Shown here piece after piece: positions 1 through 8,036 of a stretch of 64,000 nucleotides of DNA. Source of the DNA: Burkholderiales bacterium (GTDB taxonomy: Bacteria > Pseudomonadota > Gammaproteobacteria > Burkholderiales > SG8-41); the NCBI GenBank assembly GCA_019749945.1, contig JAIEPF010000006.1:62001-126000 (forward strand). Direction: 5' to 3'. The notes beneath the pieces were generated by a model. That model had not been told where the DNA came from. It did not search any database and saw only the letters and a list, made by a program, of their open reading frames with translations. Every line of letters begins with the position of its first letter. The stretch's first letter is position 1. A program made the translations under genes and the position numbers.

Positions 1-118
1 GCTGCATCACCATGCGGCAGATGGTCGGGCAACCGCTCCGGGCGTAGCGGGTGGTCAGGTACAGCGCCGCCGCATACAGCGTTGCGGGGCAGGGTGTTGC
101 GGGTTTCCGGTTTTGCAT
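1..118 (-). CDS. Small conserved-looking protein, 3' end cut off by the window
   Basis: The reading frame starts at ATG 118 (minus strand) and is still open at base 1, giving at least 39 residues that begin MQNRKPATPCPATLYAAALY. A good ribosome binding site (AGGAAG) lies seven bases before the ATG. It follows the PepSY gene by about 80 bases on the same strand, so it is probably the last gene visible in the iron operon. No domain can be named from this fragment. The main support is the ribosome binding site and position; a chance open frame is still possible. Confidence 0.4.
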   Translation of the reverse strand, partial: MQNRKPATPCPATLYAAALYLTTRYARSGCPTICRMVMQ

Positions 119-144
119 CGTGTAGCTTCCTGGCGATTGGAATG

Positions 145-192
145 ACCGGGGCTGGCTGGCGCATGGTGCGCGGGCTGGCGGTTGGTTGCGGA
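145..192 (-). repeat. Intercistronic repeat copy 1 (after the PepSY gene)
   Basis: About 48 bases directly after the PepSY stop codon match 1457-1504, which lies directly after the FTR1 stop codon. The shared core is CCGGGGCTGGCTGGCGC followed by a small GCGC hairpin and GCTGGCGG. The two copies are roughly 80 percent identical by eye. Function is unknown; an mRNA processing or stability element inside the operon is one possibility. Confidence 0.55.
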
Positions 193-197
193 TTTTT

Positions 198-1424
198 CTA
201 GACGGCGGCTCCTGCCGAATCGCCGGTGCCGCGTTTGACGATGGTTTCCTCGGCGTACCGCGCCCTGCGTTTGCGAACCCAGATCACCACGCCGGTCACG
301 GACAGCATCGCGACGATGATGCCCATGATTGATATTAGGATGCGGCCGGGAATGCCGGCGATGCGCCCTGAGTGCAGCGGAAACTGCAACTGCACGAACA
401 CGTCCGCGGCAGTTCCTTTCCATGGCACGCGTTCGCCCAGCACCCTGCCGTCGGCGCCGTCGATGTAGATCGACTTGACGCCCATGCCGCCGCTGCCGTG
501 GTCATTACCGGGTTCGTAGAAGCGCGCGCCGTAGATGCCGAACCGCTGCGCGTAGAAAATGCTGCCGACGGGTTCAGGCCAGCCGCGTGCCGATGCCTCT
601 GCCTCTGCTCTGGTGATGGCGTCGGCAAAGGGCACTTTTGGCGCAATCGGCTGATGCCTGGGGCGCAACGGGCGGGTGGTGAACGGCGTCGGTGTCAGTT
701 CCGAAAACGTGGCCAGCAGCGGGCGGAATATCTCGTTGTTCAGGTTCAGCGACACCGCGGTCAGCGCGAGGATGAACAGCAGCATCCAAGTCCACAGGGC
801 GCCGGCGCGGTGGAGGTCAAAATTCAGCCGGTAGCCGCCGGCACGCCAGCGCACAGCGAAGGATTTTGTCCACACACTCGGGTTCGGGAATGAAATAAGC
901 AGCGCAAAGAAGCAGTCGAGCAGCCAGACCACGCCGACGATGCCCATGAACCAGATGCCCCAGCGGTCGACGCCGCCCATTTCGGGGATGTGCAGGCTGT
1001 AGTGCAGCTTGTAGAGAAAGGACATCAGGTGTTCGCGGTCGAGGGCGACCTTGCCCCATTCGCGACTGCCCAGAGTTTTGCCGGTGACCGGGTCAACGAA
1101 CACCTGGTTGTAGCCGGGCTCGAACAGGCGCCCGGTTGCGGGATTGACGCGTGGTTGCACGCCGAACACCAGCGTATGGCCTTCCTCGTACTGCAGCGGC
1201 ACGAAAGTGACCCGTACGCGGGGATCCGCGGCCTCGATGCTGCGTACCAGATCGAGCGGCGCCTTGACGGCGCCGCGGCTGGAGGTTTCGAACAGCCGGC
1301 TGTTCAGCCACTCGTCGATTTCGTGATCCCACGAAATGATCGCACCCGTCAGTCCGGCGACAAACAGGAACATCGCGGTGGCTAGTCCGCACCAGCGGTG
1401 AATGACGACCCAGATTGCACGCAT
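198..1424 (-). CDS. PepSY-associated transmembrane protein (probable ferric-siderophore reductase type)
   Basis: This 408-residue inner-membrane protein opens with the hallmark N-terminus of PepSY-TM proteins (MRAIWVVIHRWCGLATAMFL), followed by a periplasmic PepSY-like section, a second membrane segment near residue 150-180, a third near 210-230 and a last one near 360-385 before a basic cytoplasmic tail (VRKRRARY). Members of this family linked to TonB systems are thought to reduce iron in siderophore complexes. It is the fifth gene of the TonB/ExbB/ExbD/FTR1 operon, 87 bases after the FTR1 gene, which supports a role in iron reduction. An AGGGG ribosome binding site precedes ATG 1424. Confidence 0.85.
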   Translation of the reverse strand: MRAIWVVIHRWCGLATAMFLFVAGLTGAIISWDHEIDEWLNSRLFETSSRGAVKAPLDLVRSIEAADPRVRVTFVPLQYEEGHTLVFGVQPRVNPATGRLFEPGYNQVFVDPVTGKTLGSREWGKVALDREHLMSFLYKLHYSLHIPEMGGVDRWGIWFMGIVGVVWLLDCFFALLISFPNPSVWTKSFAVRWRAGGYRLNFDLHRAGALWTWMLLFILALTAVSLNLNNEIFRPLLATFSELTPTPFTTRPLRPRHQPIAPKVPFADAITRAEAEASARGWPEPVGSIFYAQRFGIYGARFYEPGNDHGSGGMGVKSIYIDGADGRVLGERVPWKGTAADVFVQLQFPLHSGRIAGIPGRILISIMGIIVAMLSVTGVVIWVRKRRARYAEETIVKRGTGDSAGAAV

Positions 1425-1456
1425 GTCTTGTTTCCCCTTTTTACGGTCTCGCGTTA

Positions 1457-1504
1457 CCGGGGGCTGGCTGGCGCTGTGCGCGTGGCTGGCGGAGTATTGC
1501 GGAT
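1457..1504 (-). repeat. Intercistronic repeat copy 2 (after the FTR1 gene)
   Basis: Second copy of the repeat at 145-192. Both copies sit just after a stop codon in the same operon and in the same orientation, so they look like a duplicated 3' intercistronic segment rather than a mobile element. Confidence 0.55.
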
Positions 1505-1511
1505 GAGTGAA

Positions 1512-3425
1512 TTAGTGTGCGGTTTCGCGCCTGCTGTTGCTGTGATGCGCCCAGAAAAAGGCCGCGATGACGGTCAGCAGCACGAACAGCTGCGCCAGCA
1601 TCGATTCGGCAGTGGCATAAATGCCCAGCGCAGACAGGTTGAAGCCGCCGAAGGGCACCGCGGCGATCATGCCGGCTTCCTGCAGGGCCTTGATGCCGTG
1701 GCCGGTGAAGATCACCGCCAGCGCCGCCATCAGCACCGAGCAGGTCGCGAAGAACGGTCCGATCGGCAGGCGCACGCCGTAGCGCAGGATGACCCAGGCC
1801 AGCGCCACGAGTACGGCGACGCCGCAGAGAAAACCGATGACAATGTACCCATGCGCGCCTGCGCCGACCTGCTGCCACAGCGCCTGGTAAAACAGCACGG
1901 TTTCGAAGGCTTCTCGGTAAACCGCGAGGAAAGACACGCCGGCCAGAGCCCACAAGGTGCCGCCCTGCAGCGCTGCGCTTAGGTGTTGGTCGATGAAGGC
2001 TTTCCAGGCATGGGCGTAACTTTTGCCGTGCAGCCAGAAGCCGACGTAGATCAGGATGGCTGCCGCGAGCAGCGCGGTGATACCCTCGGTCAATTCGCGC
2101 GTGGCGCCGCTGATGGCGATCAATGTCGATGCGATAAACCAGGTCGCTACACCCATGACCAGCGCGCCGATCCAGCCGGCATGGATCCACGGCAGGGCTT
2201 CGCGGCGTCCAGATTTGACCAGGAGGGCGATGATGGCGGCGACCACCAGCAGCGCTTCCAGGCCTTCGCGCACCAGGATGAAAAAGGCGGAGATGGCGGC
2301 GGTGGTGGGGGACAGCCCGGTGTTGCCGAGTCTGTCGGCGCTGGCGGCGAGCAGGCCGTCGATACGTTCCGCCAATTGCGTCACCGGTTCCGCCGGCGCG
2401 CCGCGCCGCAGCAGATCGCGGTAGGCGATCATCTGTGTCTCGACTTCCTGGCGCAGATTGCGATCCAGCGTGTCGAGGCTGGCTTCCACCAGTTCGAAAC
2501 CTTCGAGGTACGATGTCAATGCGAGTTGCTGCGCTTCGTCGCGTTTGCCGGCGCGGTATGCGGCCAGGCTTTCACCGAGCAGGCGGCGGGAGTAGGCGAT
2601 GGGTTCTTCCTTGATCACGGCCAGCGCCTGCGGGTTGGCTTTCAGCCAGGCGAATGCGGCGGCGACGTCGGGACCGTATTTTTCCGTGACGTCATTGTCG
2701 GTGAGCGTGGCCACGGCCCGCAGCGTGCCGATTTCCTTGTTGCCAGTTCTAGCCTGCCACAGCGCGCCGCCCTTGCTGATGCGTTCCGCGGCCTGGCCCA
2801 TGGTTGCGACATACAGTGCCAGCGCCCAGCGCTCGTCTTCACTCAATGCGCTGAAAGTGGCCATGCCCGTGCCGTCAACGCCCAGCGTAATCGTGCTGTA
2901 GAGCCCGTAAACACTGCGCTGCGCCATGCGCGCGCCGTCATGGAAATTCGACGGTGCCGGTTCCATTCCTTTGCCTGCAATGCCGTCGCCACGGCCTTCG
3001 CTGCCATGGCAGGCGGTGCAGTGCGCAACGTACAGCGCGGCGCCGCGTTTCAGGTCCGGACTGGTTTTGGGTGCAACCGTCAATTTGTAAGCGTCGATCA
3101 TTTTCCAGCGCAGCGCGGAGGCCAACGCGGTAATCTCCGGGCCCGGCGCCTTGGCGAGGATGCGTTGCTTTAATTGTTCAGCCTGCACCAGCAGCGCGGC
3201 CTGTTCCGGCACCGCCGGCAGTTTCGCCAGCAGCACCGCAGACTGCGCTGCAAATTCCAGCTGTTCCTTGTATTCGGCTTCGTCCAGCACTGTGCCGTTC
3301 TGTACGAATTCCGGGTAGTCGACGCTGACGTAATCGAGCATGTGCACGATGGTCTGCGCGCTGTTGTCGGCGCGTGCGCACAGTGAAGTGGCGAGCAGCA
3401 CGGCGAGCAGCAGGCGGGCGAGCAT
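1512..3425 (-). CDS. Cytochrome c-FTR1 fusion iron permease
   Basis: A 637-residue predicted high-affinity iron importer. Residues 1-19 form a signal peptide ending in CARAD. A c-type haem motif CTACH lies at residues 136-140, with a likely distal Met in GMATFSAL. The C-terminal half is the FTR1/EfeU permease with iron-binding REXXE motifs REGLE (386-390) and REAFE (504-508), plus RELTE near 443, among about seven membrane helices. The cytochrome domain is thought to oxidise or accept electrons during iron uptake. Its ATG overlaps the exbD stop by one base (TAATG), so the two are translationally coupled. A longer upstream reading frame exists but overlaps exbD and lacks a signal peptide. Confidence 0.9.
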   Translation of the reverse strand: MLARLLLAVLLATSLCARADNSAQTIVHMLDYVSVDYPEFVQNGTVLDEAEYKEQLEFAAQSAVLLAKLPAVPEQAALLVQAEQLKQRILAKAPGPEITALASALRWKMIDAYKLTVAPKTSPDLKRGAALYVAHCTACHGSEGRGDGIAGKGMEPAPSNFHDGARMAQRSVYGLYSTITLGVDGTGMATFSALSEDERWALALYVATMGQAAERISKGGALWQARTGNKEIGTLRAVATLTDNDVTEKYGPDVAAAFAWLKANPQALAVIKEEPIAYSRRLLGESLAAYRAGKRDEAQQLALTSYLEGFELVEASLDTLDRNLRQEVETQMIAYRDLLRRGAPAEPVTQLAERIDGLLAASADRLGNTGLSPTTAAISAFFILVREGLEALLVVAAIIALLVKSGRREALPWIHAGWIGALVMGVATWFIASTLIAISGATRELTEGITALLAAAILIYVGFWLHGKSYAHAWKAFIDQHLSAALQGGTLWALAGVSFLAVYREAFETVLFYQALWQQVGAGAHGYIVIGFLCGVAVLVALAWVILRYGVRLPIGPFFATCSVLMAALAVIFTGHGIKALQEAGMIAAVPFGGFNLSALGIYATAESMLAQLFVLLTVIAAFFWAHHSNSRRETAH

Positions 3426-3847
3426 TACGAAGCCTCTCCCGGTTCGCTGATAAATCCGATTTTGACCAGTCCGGCGCGAGCCGCCGCCGCCATCACCGCG
3501 GCAACTTTCTGGTATTCGGTGATGCGGTCGGCGCGGATGTGCACTTCCGGCTGCGGATTGATCGCGGCGGCGGATTTCATCCGTGTGTTCAGCGTGGCCA
3601 TGTCGACCCGTTCGCCGTTCCAGTAGATATCGCCCTCGGCGCGGATGCCGAGCTGGATGTTGTCGGGTTTGGTCAGGTTGGGCTGGCTGGAGGCGCGCGG
3701 CAGATCGATTTTCACCGCATGGGTCAGCAAGGGCGCGGTGATGATGAAAATCACCAGCAGCACCAGCATCACGTCGATCAGCGGCACCATGTTGATTTCT
3801 GCCATGGGCGCGCTGTCGCCCGATTTGTTGAATCCGCCGAAGGCCAT
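3425..3847 (-). CDS. exbD: Biopolymer transport protein ExbD
   Basis: A 140-residue ExbD/TolR family protein. The conserved N-terminus EINMVPLIDVMLVLLVIFIITAP contains the single membrane helix with the essential Asp (LIDVM), followed by a periplasmic domain. With ExbB it forms the proton-driven motor that energises TonB and outer-membrane iron receptors. It sits five bases after exbB and overlaps the FTR1 gene by one base, inside the Fur-box operon. Strong family match; TolR is excluded by the TonB/ExbB neighbours. Confidence 0.95.
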   Translation of the reverse strand: MAFGGFNKSGDSAPMAEINMVPLIDVMLVLLVIFIITAPLLTHAVKIDLPRASSQPNLTKPDNIQLGIRAEGDIYWNGERVDMATLNTRMKSAAAINPQPEVHIRADRITEYQKVAAVMAAAARAGLVKIGFISEPGEAS

Positions 3848-3852
3848 GGTGT

Positions 3853-4596
3853 TTACGCTCCGGCTCTGGCGACTGCTGCCGGGCGCGCCGGGACAACAGC
3901 AGCCACGTCGTTGACGTGCGAGCCGGTGGTGAGAAAGGCGTAGAGGTCATGCGCGAAGGAGTCGAGCTGCGCCAGCACCATGCGGTTGCTGCGCACGGCG
4001 AAGTTGTAGGCCAGCACTGCGGGTATCGCCACGGCCAGGCCCAGTGCGGTCATGATCAGTGCTTCGCCGACGGGGCCGGCGACCTTGTCCAGCGTGCCCT
4101 GGCCGCTCATGCCGATGTTGACCAGCGCGTGATAGACGCCCCACACCGTGCCGAACAGGCCGATGAACGGCGCAGTGCTGCCCACCGAGGCGAGCACGGT
4201 CAGGCCGGATTCGAAGCGCGCGGTTTCCTCATCGATCACACGGCGCATCGAGCGGGTGATGAAATCCGCGCCCGAGCCGGCATCGTTCAGTTTATTGCCG
4301 CCGTGGCGCTGGTGGTGGCGTGCGGCGACGATGGCATGCCAGGTCAGGTGGGAGAACGGCTCATCCGGATGTTGATCCTCCAGTCGCGTCGCGACCGCCT
4401 GCAGCGACGGCGCATTCCAGAACGTGTCGAGAAAGCGACGGGTGCGCTGGCGAAGAGTGAACGCGGTAATGGTTTTGGTGATGATCAGGTACCAGGTGAC
4501 GGCGCTCATCAGCAGCAAGATCACCAGCAGTGATTTGCCGACGATGTCCGTTTGCCCGAGAAAATGCGCGAAGCCTATGGTTTGTTGCGGTTCCAA
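3853..4596 (-). CDS. exbB: Biopolymer transport protein ExbB
   Basis: A 247-residue MotA/TolQ/ExbB-family proton channel. It has an N-terminal membrane helix (about 20-42), a cytoplasmic segment, and the conserved double helix region APFIGLFGTVWGVYHAL with a later pair around AVAIPAVLAYN. It partners ExbD and TonB. The gene begins four bases after the tonB stop, so the order tonB-exbB-exbD is a single transcription unit. The C-terminal tail is Ala/Arg rich and variable, as is common for the family. Confidence 0.95.
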   Translation of the reverse strand: MEPQQTIGFAHFLGQTDIVGKSLLVILLLMSAVTWYLIITKTITAFTLRQRTRRFLDTFWNAPSLQAVATRLEDQHPDEPFSHLTWHAIVAARHHQRHGGNKLNDAGSGADFITRSMRRVIDEETARFESGLTVLASVGSTAPFIGLFGTVWGVYHALVNIGMSGQGTLDKVAGPVGEALIMTALGLAVAIPAVLAYNFAVRSNRMVLAQLDSFAHDLYAFLTTGSHVNDVAAVVPARPAAVARAGA

Positions 4597-4600
4597 ATTG

Positions 4601-5245
4601 CTAACTCCTCAAACTGAATGAAATGGGGACAAGCACCCAGGCGCTGATCGCCTGGTCGCCGCGGCGTGCGGGTACGAATTTCCATTGCCTGACCGTTTCC
4701 AGCGCGATGCCGTCGAGGCGGTCATGGCCGCTGGAGGTGCGCATTTCGACCCGCGCCGGCAATCCGCGCTCATCGACGAACACGCGCAGGATCACGCGAC
4801 CCTCTTCGCCGAGCCGGCGCGACAGTGCCGGATATTGCGGTGCCGGATTGTTCAGGTAATCGGCGTTGAACTGCGGCGGGATGACTACCGCAGCCGGCTG
4901 TGGTTTGGCGGCAATCGGTTCCACGGGCTGCGGCGGCGCCGGCGGGGGCGGCACGATGGCCGATGGCGCCGGTGCGGGTTCGCTGATGGCCAGCAATGGC
5001 TGTGGCTTGGATTCGGTTCGGACGGGCTGTTTGACCACCGGCTTGGGTTTGGGCAATTCCTGCGGCTGTTCGGTTTTTTGCGGTTGCAGCAGGCTGACCA
5101 TGATCGGTGCCAGTTCGGCCAGTGATTCCCGCGCCGGCGCATAACTCAGCAGTGCGATGACCGCCGCGGCGTGCAGGGCCACGGTCACGGCGATGCCGGG
5201 CAGCCGTGACGGCGTGATGCGGGAGAATGTGGTGCCCGGGTTCAT
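4601..5245 (-). CDS. tonB: Energy transducer TonB
   Basis: TonB links the inner-membrane ExbBD motor to outer-membrane receptors. The 214-residue form starting at ATG 5245 (MNPGTTFSRI) has a cytoplasmic stub, one membrane anchor (about 15-36), a Pro/Lys-rich periplasmic spacer (PKPKPVVKQ, PPPPAPPQP, about 55-120) and the C-terminal TonB domain with YPALSRRLGEEG and VRQWKFVPA. An in-frame ATG at 5314 would add 23 residues, but it lies two bases from the Fur box, where the promoter should be, so 5245 is preferred. Neither start has a strong ribosome binding site. Confidence 0.92.
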   Translation of the reverse strand: MNPGTTFSRITPSRLPGIAVTVALHAAAVIALLSYAPARESLAELAPIMVSLLQPQKTEQPQELPKPKPVVKQPVRTESKPQPLLAISEPAPAPSAIVPPPPAPPQPVEPIAAKPQPAAVVIPPQFNADYLNNPAPQYPALSRRLGEEGRVILRVFVDERGLPARVEMRTSSGHDRLDGIALETVRQWKFVPARRGDQAISAWVLVPISFSLRS

Positions 5246-5315
5246 GATGCGGCGCGGTAATGACGCAGATAAGTGACGCAGGTAAGTGGTTGTTTGCGAG
5301 GCGCTTGAGGACACT

Positions 5316-5334
5316 AATGATAATTGTTCTCATT
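5316..5334 (-). promoter_or_regulatory. Fur box upstream of the tonB-exbBD-FTR1 operon
   Basis: The 19-base site AATGATAATTGTTCTCATT contains the half-site TGATAAT in full and a second half-site GTTCTCA that matches ATTATCA at five of seven positions. This fits the 7-1-7 Fur model. It lies 71 bases upstream of the preferred tonB start, so the operon is probably repressed by Fe-Fur. The gene at 5454 on the other strand could also be affected. Confidence 0.8.
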
Positions 5335-5453
5335 CTTGTTCGCAAGCCTTTATTGGTCCTTCTGGCTTGTCCTGGGCCACGACCTGACCCATAACCTTGA
5401 CCCGCCGGGTTGCCGGGATATATTCGAGGGCTCCATATACGCGGGATACAGAC

Positions 5454-6320
5454 ATGAAACTGGCATTTATCGGACTGGGCGTCATGGGCGGACCCATGGC
5501 GGGGCATCTGGCGGGTGCCGGACATTCAGTGACGGTCTACAACCGTTCCCGCGCGAAGGTACAGGCCTGGGCGGCGCAATACACCGGCACGGTGGCCGAC
5601 ACGCCGGCCGCAGCGGCTGCGGCGGCAGACATCGTATTCAGTTGTGTCGGCAATGACGATGATGTGCGCGAGGTGACCATCGGCCAGCACGGCGCGTTCC
5701 GTGGCATGAAGCGCGATGCGATTTTTGTCGACCACACCACGGCATCTGCAGCGGTCGCGCAGCAACTCCATGCCGTGGCGCGTGCGCAGGGCCTGCATTT
5801 CCTCGATGCTCCCGTATCCGGCGGTCAGTCCGGCGCGGAGCAGGGCATCCTGACAGTGATGGTCGGCGGCGATGCCGAGCCCTATGCGCGGGCTGAACCG
5901 GTGATCACGCATTACGCGCGCGCGGTGACGCTGATGGGCGCGTCGGGCGCCGGACAGAAAACCAAGATGGTCAACCAGATCTGCGTCGCCGGCGTGGTGC
6001 AGGGGCTGGCCGAAGGCCTCGCGTTTGCGTTGCACGCGGGGCTTGATGCAAAACGCGTGGTCGATGTGATTTCCAAGGGTGCGGCCACATCGTGGCAGAT
6101 GGAAAACCGCGGCAAGACCATGGTCGACAACAAATTCGATTTCGGCTTTGCGGTGGACCTGATGCGCAAGGATCTGCGCATCGCGATGGAGGAGGCGCGG
6201 GGCAATGGCGCGCAGCTGCCGTCGATTGCGCTGATCGACCAGTTTTACGCCACAGTGCAGCAGCAGGGCGGTGGTAAGCTGGATACATCGAGTCTGATCA
6301 AGATGTTGGTGAAGCAGTGA
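5454..6320 (+). CDS. NAD(P)-dependent beta-hydroxyacid dehydrogenase (HIBADH family)
   Basis: A 288-residue cytosolic dehydrogenase of the 3-hydroxyisobutyrate/tartronate semialdehyde reductase family. The N-terminal Rossmann motif is GLGVMGGPMA (residues 7-16). The substrate-binding signature is DAPVSGGQSGAEQG, and the catalytic Lys lies in GAGQKTKMVNQ. These enzymes reversibly oxidise beta-hydroxyacids. ATG 5454 is chosen because it starts exactly at the Rossmann strand (MKLAFIGLG); a longer frame from 5397 adds unrelated residues. The exact substrate cannot be told from sequence; glyoxylate-cycle reductases such as GarR are close alternatives. Confidence 0.88.
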   Translation: MKLAFIGLGVMGGPMAGHLAGAGHSVTVYNRSRAKVQAWAAQYTGTVADTPAAAAAAADIVFSCVGNDDDVREVTIGQHGAFRGMKRDAIFVDHTTASAAVAQQLHAVARAQGLHFLDAPVSGGQSGAEQGILTVMVGGDAEPYARAEPVITHYARAVTLMGASGAGQKTKMVNQICVAGVVQGLAEGLAFALHAGLDAKRVVDVISKGAATSWQMENRGKTMVDNKFDFGFAVDLMRKDLRIAMEEARGNGAQLPSIALIDQFYATVQQQGGGKLDTSSLIKMLVKQ

Positions 6321-6336
6321 AGTAGTGAAGTAGTGA

Positions 6337-7179
6337 ATGCGTGAAAGGGCAACAGCAGTGAAAGACGGAATACAACCAAAGCCGGCGGTGCCGATGCCGT
6401 CGGCGACGGTGACCATCGTGCGTGATGCGGGGCGCGGCATCGAAGTGCTGATGATGAAGCGCAACCTCAAGTCGGGGTTTGTGCCGGGCATGTATGTGTT
6501 TCCGGGCGGCGGTCTGGACGATACTGATTTATTGTTTAAAAACAATAACTTATGTTTGTGTCTCGATGATGCCGCGGCGAGCGGCGTGTTGGGCATGGCC
6601 TGCGACGGGCTGGCGTACTGGGTGGCGGCGATCCGCGAAGCCTTCGAGGAGTCCGGATTGCTGCTCGCGCGCAACGAAGCCGGTGCAGTGGTTTCGCTGA
6701 CCGATCCGCGGATTGCGCAGCGCTTTACCGAACACCGTCGCCGGCTGAATGCCGGTGCCGTGGAATTTCCCGCGCTGCTGCAGGCGGAAAACCTGCAGCT
6801 TGCCGCTGACCGGCTGACTTATTTCGCGCACTGGATCACGCCGGTCGGATTGCCGCGGCGTTATGACACGCGGTTTTTCATGGCCGAAGCGCCTGAGGGA
6901 CAGGAGCCCTTGCAGGATGAGCGCGAAACCATTGCCGCGACCTGGGTCAGCCCCGGAGATGCGCTGTCGCGCCACCGCAGCGGCGATTTCGAGATGCGCA
7001 CGCCGACCGTGCGCACGCTGGAGCGTTTTGCCGATTACGATACGGTCGCGAACCTGCGTCGCGGGCTTGCCGCGCAGCGCGATGTACGCGTGATGCTGCC
7101 GCGCATCGGCCCCGATGGCCGCCGGGTGCTGCCCGGTGAGCCCGGTTACGAGGAAATGGATGCCGCGAACGGCGCCTGA
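6337..7179 (+). CDS. Nudix hydrolase with split Nudix box (NUDT19-like)
   Basis: A 280-residue pyrophosphohydrolase. The Nudix box is split: FPGGGLDD near residue 53-60 and AIREAFEESGLLL near 99-111, with an insert of about 40 residues between. This split layout is known from NUDT19-type acyl-CoA/nucleoside-diphosphate hydrolases. Residues 67-73 (FKNNNLC) are encoded by a copy of an AT-rich repeat found elsewhere in intergenic DNA (6535-6553), so the protein appears to carry an in-frame repeat insertion in the variable loop. GTG 6358, eight bases after AAAGGG, is an alternative start that would remove seven residues. An MBL hydrolase gene follows after two bases. Confidence 0.85.
   Translation: MRERATAVKDGIQPKPAVPMPSATVTIVRDAGRGIEVLMMKRNLKSGFVPGMYVFPGGGLDDTDLLFKNNNLCLCLDDAAASGVLGMACDGLAYWVAAIREAFEESGLLLARNEAGAVVSLTDPRIAQRFTEHRRRLNAGAVEFPALLQAENLQLAADRLTYFAHWITPVGLPRRYDTRFFMAEAPEGQEPLQDERETIAATWVSPGDALSRHRSGDFEMRTPTVRTLERFADYDTVANLRRGLAAQRDVRVMLPRIGPDGRRVLPGEPGYEEMDAANGA
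6529..6553 (+). repeat. AT-rich dispersed motif, copy inside the Nudix gene
   Basis: The 19 bases TTTAAAAACAATAACTTAT (6535-6553) are identical to the reverse complement of 27869-27887. Together with the preceding TTATTGTTT the site forms a 9-base perfect inverted repeat (6529-6537 against 6540-6548). Its base composition is strikingly unlike the surrounding GC-rich coding sequence. It is read in frame and supplies FKNNNLC to the protein. Confidence 0.7.
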
Positions 7180-7181
7180 CC

Positions 7182-8036
7182 ATGAGCGCATTGCCTGTCA
7201 TTGTTCCCGGTGAGGTGGTCGCAGTCGCGCCCGGCGTGCGGCGCATCACCGCGCCCAATCCCGGCGTGATGACGGGGCCGGGCACCAATACCTATCTGGT
7301 CGGTGACGCGCTTGGTGACGGCGGACTGGTGTTGATCGATCCCGGGCCCGAACTCGACGCGCATCGCGATGTGCTGCTCAAAACCGTGGGTGACCGCCTG
7401 CGCTGGATCCTGTGTACGCATACCCATCGCGATCATTCGCCGCTGGCGCGCGCGCTGAAAGCCGCGACCGGTGCGCAGGTGCTGGGGTTTGGCGCGACAC
7501 CCGATGACGGGCGGCAGGATGAGGCGTTCGCGCCGGATCGTGTTTTGCGCGACGGCGACGTGGTCGCCTGCGGTGATTACCGGCTGCGTGCGGTGCACAC
7601 CCCCGGCCATGCGTCCAATCATTTGTGTTATCTGCTCGAAGAACGCGGCCTGCTGTTCACCGGCGACCATGTGATGCAGGGCTCGACGGTGGTGATTTCT
7701 CCTCCTGATGGCGACATGCAGGCCTACCTTGATGCGCTCGAACGCCTGCTCACGCTGCCGGTCACTGCCTTGGCGCCCGGCCACGGCCATGTCATCACGA
7801 CACCGCAGGACGAAGTGCGGCGGCTGATCGCGCACCGGCTGAAACGCGAGGAGAAGATTTTTACCGCACTGGCGGCCGTCGGCCCGGCCACGCTGGAAAT
7901 GCTGGTGCGCCGCGCCTACGACGATGTGCCGGAGCGCATCCACAATGTCGCGATGCGTTCGCTGCATGCGCATCTCTTGCGGCTGGAGCGCAACGGACGC
8001 GCGGCACAGATTGCCGGGCAGTGGCGGGCGGGATGA
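7182..8036 (+). CDS. MBL-fold metallohydrolase, LACTB2 type
   Basis: A 284-residue metallo-beta-lactamase-fold hydrolase with the zinc motif THTHRDHS (HxHxDH), a further metal ligand in HTPGHASNH, the Asp in FTGDHVMQG, and a C-terminal winged-helix-like region (about 205-284). This is the LACTB2 layout, often next to Nudix genes, and members act on nucleic acids or as thioesterase-like hydrolases. It starts two bases after the Nudix gene and its stop overlaps the start of the diguanylate cyclase gene (ATGA), so the three form one operon. Substrate unknown. Confidence 0.88.
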   Translation: MSALPVIVPGEVVAVAPGVRRITAPNPGVMTGPGTNTYLVGDALGDGGLVLIDPGPELDAHRDVLLKTVGDRLRWILCTHTHRDHSPLARALKAATGAQVLGFGATPDDGRQDEAFAPDRVLRDGDVVACGDYRLRAVHTPGHASNHLCYLLEERGLLFTGDHVMQGSTVVISPPDGDMQAYLDALERLLTLPVTALAPGHGHVITTPQDEVRRLIAHRLKREEKIFTALAAVGPATLEMLVRRAYDDVPERIHNVAMRSLHAHLLRLERNGRAAQIAGQWRAG

